This document shows positions 6,385 through 10,329 of a stretch of 10,329 bases of DNA, in pieces. The notes under the pieces were generated by a model, which was given only the letters and a program-made list of their open reading frames with translations, had not been told where the DNA came from and did not search any database. Numbering within the stretch: position 1 is the stretch's first letter; the number at the start of each line of letters is the position of its first letter. The position numbers and the translations under genes were made by a program. Source of the stretch: Desulfobacteraceae bacterium. Lineage in GTDB: Bacteria > Desulfobacterota > Desulfobulbia > Desulfobulbales > Desulfobulbaceae. The stretch is taken from positions 1 to 10,329 of the forward strand of contig JALHJD010000082.1 of the NCBI GenBank assembly GCA_022837185.1, written 5' to 3'.

Positions 6385-7356
6385 ATGCCCCGCCAGGCGA
6401 GACTGGATGCCCCAGGGACCCTGCACCATGTCATGGTGCGGGGCATTGAAAAACGCCGGATCGTCGCCGACGAAGCCGATCGGGCCGATTTTGTCAACCG
6501 CATGGGGGAACTCGCCCTTGACAGCGGTACCGGCATCTATGCCTGGGCCTTGCTGCCCAATCATGCCCATATCCTTCTGCGCAGCAGCGATGCCGGAATA
6601 TCCTTGTACATGCGGCGGTTGCTGACCGGCTACGCCATCCGCTACAACAAGCGCCATCAGCGCCAGGGGCATCTTTTTCAGAACCGCTACAAGTCCATTA
6701 TCTGCCAGGAAGAAGTCTATTTTCAGGAACTGATCCGCTACATTCATCTCAATCCGCTGCGCGCCGGCCTGGTTGCCGACCTGAACGAACTGGAGCGGTA
6801 TGCATGGTGCGGCCACGGGGTGTTAATGAATCGGCGCCAGGCGGAATGGCAGGACTGCGGGTATGTCCTGTCCCGCTTTGGCAGGACCGGGACGGCGGCG
6901 CGCCGGCGGTATCGCAATTTCCTGGCTCAAGGGGTGAAGCAGGGGGGGTTGCTGGAACTTGCGGATGGCAGGCTGGTCCGATCGGGCGGCGGCTGGTTTG
7001 AGGTGCGATCCTTGCGGAGGGAGGACGAAGGGGAGTTTGCCGATGACCGCATACTGGGCACCGATGATTTTACCCGTCGGGTCCTGCGGGAGGCCGACCA
7101 CCGCGCCCGTCGCCAATTTTCTCTTTTCGGGCGCAAAGAACGGGTGGAACGGCTGATCCAGGAAGCATGCGCAAGGGAGAAGGTCGACGACCGGGAGCTG
7201 CGGGCCGGCAGCAGGAGGGGCCCGGTGACCCGGCTCAGAAAACAACTTATCCGCCTCCTGGTCGAGGAGGAGGGCATGACCCTGGCGTCCACAGCCCGCC
7301 GCCTCGGCATCTCCACCTCGGCGGTGAGCAAGTCCCTCTCCCGGGGACGTAATTGA
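6385..7356 (+). CDS. REP-associated tyrosine transposase (RAYT, Y1_Tnp family) with C-terminal helix-turn-helix
   Basis: A 323-residue HUH single-strand transposase. The N-terminal part opens PRQARLDAPGTLHHVMVRG (2-20), a standard RAYT start. The metal-binding HUH motif is NHAHILL (59-65; H60 and H62). The probable catalytic tyrosine is Y119 in RYIHLNPLRAGLV (118-130). After about residue 150 comes a basic linker. The C-terminal segment at about 276-320 (RLRKQLIRLLVEE, then GMTLASTARRLGISTSAVSK) is a helix-turn-helix like the DnaA C-terminal-type domain found in many long RAYTs. The gene looks intact. A very strong ribosome site, AGGAGG (6374-6379), lies 5 bases before the start. The stop falls inside a degenerate repeat copy. 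RAYTs are usually single-copy and linked to spread of REP-type repeats. Confidence 0.93.
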   Translation: MPRQARLDAPGTLHHVMVRGIEKRRIVADEADRADFVNRMGELALDSGTGIYAWALLPNHAHILLRSSDAGISLYMRRLLTGYAIRYNKRHQRQGHLFQNRYKSIICQEEVYFQELIRYIHLNPLRAGLVADLNELERYAWCGHGVLMNRRQAEWQDCGYVLSRFGRTGTAARRRYRNFLAQGVKQGGLLELADGRLVRSGGGWFEVRSLRREDEGEFADDRILGTDDFTRRVLREADHRARRQFSLFGRKERVERLIQEACAREKVDDRELRAGSRRGPVTRLRKQLIRLLVEEEGMTLASTARRLGISTSAVSKSLSRGRN

Positions 7357-7370
7357 CTACGTTGACAAAC
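7343..7370 (+). repeat. Internal degenerate copy (R2) at the 3' end of the transposase gene
   Basis: In the same orientation as the left copy: GGGACG, then ATTGACTA (7352-7359) and GTTGACAAAC (7361-7370). The likeness to the left copy continues a few bases beyond the core, through AAACyCGG. It contains the last three codons and the TGA stop of the transposase gene. Confidence 0.8.
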
Positions 7371-7600
7371 CCGGCTGTTTCCTTGTCCGACCTGCCTCTT
7401 CCGCCGAAAAACGGACAGAGGATGTGTCCCTGCCCGGATTTTCCGGCTCCAAGTCATTCTGGTGGTGCAGATTTTGAGTGAAATCCGCGCATGCCCCCCG
7501 GATGATCTTTCCATCAGCCTTCCCCCGCTGCAGATTTGCAATTGCAGCTCCGGGTCAGTCGCTGGTGCCGCCAAGGGGAAGTGGGCAGCAACGCGGGAAA
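7371..7600. other. Non-coding right arm of the RAYT element
   Basis: About 230 bases between the internal and right repeat copies, with no credible gene. It contains two short inverted repeats: CCGGA/TCCGG (7434-7438 and 7442-7446, 3-base loop) and GCTGCA/TGCAGC (7527-7532 and 7543-7548, 10-base loop). HUH transposases recognise folded single-stranded DNA, so these could be part of the end structure; this is inference. Confidence 0.45.
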
Positions 7601-7624
7601 GTCAACTCAGTCAATAGCGTCCCT
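7601..7624 (-). repeat. Right copy (R3) of the RAYT repeat, inverted
   Basis: Reads GTCAACTCAGTCAATAGCGT then CCCT on the plus strand: the reverse complement of the left copy with one change (C for T at 7608). It marks the right end of the minimal transposase element. Confidence 0.88.
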
Positions 7625-7633
7625 CCTCAGGGC

Positions 7634-7662
7634 TGTTCATTGCTGGCCTGATGTGGTATTAT
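7634..7662 (+). promoter_or_regulatory. Candidate extended -10 promoter for the wbpA-like gene
   Basis: TGGTATTAT (7654-7662) combines a TGn extension with a good -10 box (TATTAT, 7657-7662). A weak -35 match, TGTTCA (7634-7639), is at the ideal 17-base spacing. It starts 10 bases after the transposase element's right end and would give a leader of about 60 bases before the wbpA start at 7730. Confidence 0.45.
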
Positions 7663-7729
7663 CATTTGTTCCCCCGAGGGGAGCGACGGCCCGGAAAAAA
7701 GAACATGACTGACAACCCGAGGAGAGCCC

Positions 7730-9049
7730 ATGAACCCCCTGGATAAACTGGAAGAGAAAATCACCGACCGATCCCTGACCCTTGGCGTCATAGGCCTGGG
7801 CTACGTGGGCCTCCCTCTCAGCCTCACCTTCCTCCGCAAGGGGGTCAGGGTCATCGGCTTCGATCTTGATCAGACCAAAATTGAGGCCCTTGCCCAGGGG
7901 AAAAGCTATATCAAGCATATCCCGGCCGATGAACTGGCCGGATACACGACCGACGGCAGCTTTTCGGCCACCAGCGACTTCAGCCGCCTCAACGAGCCCG
8001 ACGCGCTGCTGATCTGCGTCCCCACGCCGCTGACCAGGAACCGGGAGCCGGACCTGCAGTACATCGAGGCCACCGGCCGGGCCATTGCCGAGGTCCTGCG
8101 GCTGGGACAGCTGGTGGTGCTGGAGAGCACAACTTATCCGGGGACCACCGTGGAAGTGCTCAAGCCGATTCTGGAACGGAGCGGCCTGGAGGCCGGCCTT
8201 GATTTCGCCCTGGCCTTTTCGCCGGAGCGGGAAGACCCGGGCAACCCCAATTTCGGCACCGCCGACATCCCCAAGGTGGTCGGCGGCATTGACCCCCGCT
8301 GCACCGATATCGCCGCCGCCCTGTACGCCGTGGCCATGAAGCAGGTCGTCCCCGTTTCCTCCACCCAGACCGCGGAACTGACCAAGCTGCTGGAAAACAT
8401 CTTCCGCAGCGTCAACATTGCCCTGGTCAACGAACTCAAGGTGCTCTGCCTGACCATGGGCATCGATGTCTGGGAGGTGATCCGGGCCGCGTCCACCAAG
8501 CCTTTCGGCTATATGCCCTTCTATCCCGGACCCGGCCTGGGCGGTCACTGCATCCCCATCGATCCGTTCTACCTGACCTCCAAGGCCAGGGAATTCGACA
8601 TTCCCACCCGCTTTATCGAGCTGGCCGGCGAGGTCAACTCCAACATGCCCTACTTCGTTGTCCAGCGGGTCATGGACGCCCTCAATGAGCATGGCAAATC
8701 CCTCAAGGGGGCCAAGATCCTGATGCTGGGAGTGGCGTACAAGAAGGATGTGGATGATGACCGGGAATCTCCGTCCTACAAATTGATGGAAATCCTGCAG
8801 AACAAGGGAGCAAGGATCAGCTACAACGACCCCCATATCCCCAAGCTCCGGCCGAGCCGCAAATACGATTTCGACCTGGCCAGCACGGAACTCTCCGAGG
8901 GAGTCCTGCTCGCCGCGGACTGCGTGCTGGTGGCCACCGATCATTCGTCGTACAACTATGATTTCATCCTCGAGCACGCCCGCCTGATCGTCGACACCAG
9001 GAACGTCTTCGCCGGCAAGAACACCGGCGGCAAGGTCTTCATGGCATAA
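7730..9049 (+). CDS. wbpA: UDP-N-acetyl-D-glucosamine 6-dehydrogenase (WbpA family)
   Basis: A 439-residue cytoplasmic nucleotide-sugar dehydrogenase, the usual WbpA length. The enzyme oxidises C6 of UDP-GlcNAc to the uronic acid in two NAD-dependent steps, feeding O-antigen or capsule synthesis. The N-terminal Rossmann site is GLGYVGLP (22-29; G22, G24, G27). ESTTYPGTT (132-140) and SPEREDPGNPNF (164-175) follow. ELTKLLENIFRSVNI (216-230) carries the catalytic Lys (K219) and Asn (N223). GPGLGGHCIPIDPFYLTSKA (267-286) holds the nucleophile C274 and D278. The C-terminal domain has GVAYKKDVDD RESPS (334-348) and ATDHSSY (402-408). These match Pseudomonas WbpA better than the Ugd or TviB groups. 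Start backed by GAGGAG 6 bases upstream. It stands alone between two repeat copies with no other polysaccharide gene in the window. Confidence 0.9.
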   Translation: MNPLDKLEEKITDRSLTLGVIGLGYVGLPLSLTFLRKGVRVIGFDLDQTKIEALAQGKSYIKHIPADELAGYTTDGSFSATSDFSRLNEPDALLICVPTPLTRNREPDLQYIEATGRAIAEVLRLGQLVVLESTTYPGTTVEVLKPILERSGLEAGLDFALAFSPEREDPGNPNFGTADIPKVVGGIDPRCTDIAAALYAVAMKQVVPVSSTQTAELTKLLENIFRSVNIALVNELKVLCLTMGIDVWEVIRAASTKPFGYMPFYPGPGLGGHCIPIDPFYLTSKAREFDIPTRFIELAGEVNSNMPYFVVQRVMDALNEHGKSLKGAKILMLGVAYKKDVDDDRESPSYKLMEILQNKGARISYNDPHIPKLRPSRKYDFDLASTELSEGVLLAADCVLVATDHSSYNYDFILEHARLIVDTRNVFAGKNTGGKVFMA

Positions 9050-9083
9050 TTTCGCTGACGCGAAGGGGCGCTGCGCGCGGTTT

Positions 9084-9132
9084 ACGGTTCGAGGAAAGAG
9101 GTGCGAGGTTCGAGGTGCGAGGTTCGAGGTTG
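9084..9132. repeat. Seven-unit 7-bp tandem repeat, consensus GAGGTTC
   Basis: Seven heptamers in continuous register: ACGGTTC (9084), GAGGAAA (9091), GAGGTGC (9098), GAGGTTC (9105), GAGGTGC (9112), GAGGTTC (9119) and GAGGTTG (9126). The middle four are two exact copies of a 14-bp unit (GAGGTGC plus GAGGTTC). It begins 35 bases after the wbpA stop. Further copies of GAGGTTC or its complement occur in the hairpin that follows. Confidence 0.85.
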
Positions 9133-9199
9133 GGGTGAGTTTCGCGAACCTCAACGTAACCGTTTGGAACTGTTGAGGTTCCCAGGTTCACCCCAACCT
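9127..9199. repeat. Nested 73-base hairpin downstream of wbpA
   Basis: Outer arms AGGTTGGGGTGA (9127-9138) and TCACCCCAACCT (9188-9199) are perfectly complementary over 12 bp. Inside, GAACCTCAAC (9146-9155) and GTTGAGGTTC (9172-9181) form a second perfect 10-bp stem with a 16-base loop. The left outer arm is made from the last heptamers of the preceding array. There is no T-run after it, so a standard terminator is unlikely; it may still end or protect the wbpA transcript. Confidence 0.7.
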
Positions 9200-9242
9200 G
9201 TGACCTCAAAACCCCACATACCCCTGCGTAGCAACCTCAAGG

Positions 9243-9266
9243 CCTGCCGACTGCCGCCGCCTGCCG
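9243..9266. repeat. Short CTGCCG-type repeat beside the fourth RAYT repeat
   Basis: CCTGCCG (9243), ACTGCCG (9250) and CCTGCCG (9260), the last shifted by three bases. The unit is the same as the ACTGCCG heptamer of the array at 376-417, almost 9 kb away. Short and GC-rich, so the likeness may be chance. Confidence 0.4.
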
Positions 9267-9272
9267 GATTTA

Positions 9273-9296
9273 GTCAACTTAGTCAATAGCGTCCCT
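9273..9296 (-). repeat. Distal copy (R4) of the RAYT repeat, inverted
   Basis: Begins GTCAACTTAGTCAATAGC and ends CCCT at 9296. It is the exact reverse complement of the left copy at 6314-6337 over 24 bp, a better match than the nearer copy at 7601-7624. It lies in the spacer after wbpA, so R1 and R4 bracket the transposase and wbpA together (about 2.98 kb). Confidence 0.9.
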
Positions 9297-9301
9297 GGGG
9301 C

Positions 9302-9331
9302 TTGACTTTTCTGGGTGATTTGGGCTATGTA
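9302..9331 (+). promoter_or_regulatory. Weak promoter candidate in the spacer before the PAS-GAF gene
   Basis: TTGACT (9302-9307) followed after 18 bases by TATGTA (9326-9331), just outside the distal repeat and at the start of an AT-rich stretch. It is 300 bases before the PAS-GAF gene, so a long leader would result; a closer promoter may have been missed. Confidence 0.3.
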
Positions 9332-9639
9332 TTAAAAGTATGAAAGAGAACTGATTTTTAGCCTTAATTTGCCATGAAAGTAGTACAAATTTTATCTAAT
9401 TTAGACGTCGTCCCCTCGGAAAGAATCGGAATTTTCATCACTTCCCCGTTGTTCACTCCGCTGGAGTGATCCCGGAAGCAGTTTTCCGGCCTGCAATTTT
9501 TCTGTTTCCTTTCTCTTTCCATGTGCGTGAAAGAAGCCGATTTCCGCTCATTTCTCCCTGGGCCCGGGCTGCCCAAGCCCACGCCACGGCCTGCCCCCTT
9601 ATGAGCATGACATGATGATGAAGAATAAAAAGGGTGACC
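9332..9639. other. Gene-free spacer before the PAS-GAF gene, with two adjacent hairpins
   Basis: No convincing gene is found. Bases 9332-9415 are clearly AT-richer than the rest of the window. Two perfect inverted repeats stand side by side: TCACTCC/GGAGTGA (9453-9459 and 9463-9469, 3-base loop) and CCGGAA/TTCCGG (9472-9477 and 9484-9489). A T5 run follows at 9496-9500, but it is not directly joined to the stem. They may form a leader structure or attenuator for the downstream gene. I could not match it to a known riboswitch class. Confidence 0.4.
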
Positions 9640-10329
9640 ATGCATAATCAAAGCACCGGGCAGGGTCCTGCTCCGGCCGTGCAGCTGACCGAGAAGGAAC
9701 TTCTCGACAGTTCGGCCAAGCTGCTCGAGGCCCAGCGGCTGACAAAAGTGGGCGATCTGTTCTGGGACGTGGAGACCGGAAAGGTCACCTGCTCCGGCCC
9801 CTTGTATGAAATGCTCGGCTACGAGGCCTCTGAACACATCGACTATGACCTTGTCGATTCGATAATTCTCCATCCGGACGACCGGGAGCGGGTGAGCCGA
9901 TGGCTGAACGACGGCATCGCCTCGGGCAGCGACGAACTGCCGCCCTTCGAGTACCGGGTGATCCGCAATGACGGCGAGGCCCTGTACGTGCGCACCGTCG
10001 GCAGGATCCTGCACCAGCCGGGAAAAAAGCCGGTCATCTTCGCCACGGTCCAGGACATCACCGAGCACAAGGAAACGGAGGAGCGCATCCGGCGCAGTGC
10101 CCTACGGCTGAAGGCCATGGTCGACATCCTGCAGTTTCGCGCCCAGGGGGTGCAGGACTTCCTCGACTACGCCCTGGACAAGGCCATCGAGCTGACCGGG
10201 AGCAAGATCGGCTACATCTATTTCTATGACGCGGAGCACAGGCAGTTCAGGCTGAATTCCTGGTCCAAAAACGTGATGAAGCAATGTGGAGTCGTCGATC
10301 CCGGCAACTGTTACGAGCTTGGCAATACC
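9640..10329 (+). CDS. PAS-GAF sensory protein, N-terminal part (runs off the right edge)
   Basis: The first 230 residues of a soluble signalling protein. A PAS domain covers about residues 35-130 (TKVGDLFWDVETGKV, LYEMLGY at 55-61, LHPDDRERV at 77-85), with its PAC end FEYRVIRNDGEALYVRTVGR (103-122 in part) and ATVQDITEHK (135-144... ending at 153). A helical connector then leads to a GAF domain from about 163 (LDYALDKAIELTGSKIGYIYFYD, then FRLNSWSK at 203-210), of the kind common in Desulfobacterota multi-sensor kinases. The output domain is beyond the window; histidine kinase or diguanylate cyclase are the usual choices. The ATG at 9640 follows AAAAAGGG; an in-frame GTG two codons upstream is less likely. 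The N-terminus lacks membrane segments, so sensing is cytoplasmic. Confidence 0.85.
   Translation, partial: MHNQSTGQGPAPAVQLTEKELLDSSAKLLEAQRLTKVGDLFWDVETGKVTCSGPLYEMLGYEASEHIDYDLVDSIILHPDDRERVSRWLNDGIASGSDELPPFEYRVIRNDGEALYVRTVGRILHQPGKKPVIFATVQDITEHKETEERIRRSALRLKAMVDILQFRAQGVQDFLDYALDKAIELTGSKIGYIYFYDAEHRQFRLNSWSKNVMKQCGVVDPGNCYELGNT

Larger units (their letters stand above)
6314..7624 (+). mobile_element. RAYT (REP-associated tyrosine transposase) element, about 1.3 kb
   Basis: A Y1/HUH transposase gene enclosed by inverted copies of a 24-bp repeat at 6314-6337 and 7601-7624 (one mismatch), the layout of a 'REPtron': a RAYT gene flanked by the repeats it is thought to recognise. No target duplication is seen outside the ends (TCTAC on the left, CCTCA on the right), as expected for HUH enzymes, which transpose single strands and do not duplicate targets. 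Unlike classical REP sequences the repeat has no hairpin of its own. The left end lies exactly at the tail of the DUF882 gene, and the right end 10 bases before a promoter-like sequence for wbpA. A larger unit ending at 9296 is also possible. Confidence 0.75.

Noticed and set aside
7637..9154. A 505-codon minus-strand open frame opposite wbpA
   Set aside because: It mirrors the wbpA gene, and its N-terminus is a translation of the heptamer repeats; wbpA has all catalytic motifs.
9364..9438. A 24-codon minus-strand frame beginning MKIPILSEGTTSK
   Set aside because: A GGGGAAG lies just upstream, but the spacing is short and nothing else supports it in an AT-rich spacer.
9374..9469. A 31-codon plus-strand frame beginning MKVVQILSNLDVVPSE
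   Set aside because: The composition is protein-like, but there is no ribosome site and its end falls in a hairpin; too short to support as a gene.

Overview
The window is GC-rich (roughly 60% by eye) with dense bacterial gene packing. The gene families suggest an anaerobic Desulfobacterota ('deltaproteobacterial') genome: a DUF47/PhoU-like protein, a TRAP dicarboxylate-type transporter, a tandem-ACT protein, a REP-associated transposase with a C-terminal helix-turn-helix, a WbpA-type sugar dehydrogenase, and a PAS-GAF sensor of the kind abundant in that group. The taxonomic call is an inference from gene content, not from a marker gene.

Left part (1-4046, all minus strand). The first 49 codons of a DUF47-family phosphate-transport accessory protein run off the left edge. 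A gene-free spacer of about 300 bp follows, holding two hairpins and a 42-bp array of 7-bp tandem repeats. Next is a four-gene minus-strand unit, in transcription order: dctP (periplasmic binding protein), dctQ (small membrane subunit), dctM (large membrane subunit) and a class I SAM-dependent methyltransferase. A GC-rich hairpin sits between dctP and dctQ. A divergent spacer (4047-4218) carries a plausible minus-strand promoter with an 11-bp palindrome over its -35 box.

Middle part (4219-6331, plus strand). A 151-residue protein made of two ACT domains is followed by a translationally coupled pair. The first is an unrecognised single-pass membrane protein. The second is a DUF882/M15-type peptidoglycan-hydrolase-like protein with an extra C-terminal region; the two overlap by ATGA.

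Mobile part (6314-9296). A RAYT-family (Y1, HUH) transposase gene is bounded by inverted copies of a 23-24 bp repeat, with a third, degenerate copy at the 3' end of the transposase gene. A fourth copy, a perfect inverted match to the left end, lies about 1.7 kb further on, beyond a wbpA-like UDP-N-acetylglucosamine 6-dehydrogenase gene. The left copy supplies the last codons and stop of the DUF882 gene, and the degenerate copy supplies the stop of the transposase. The spacer after wbpA is built from a second 7-bp tandem repeat, of different sequence, plus a long nested hairpin.

Right edge (9297-10329). A 340-bp spacer with a possible promoter and two hairpins leads into the first 230 codons of a PAS-GAF signalling protein that continues past the window.

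The most notable structures are the four-copy repeat family around the transposase and the two unrelated heptamer arrays. No defence system, CRISPR array, tRNA or rRNA was seen.
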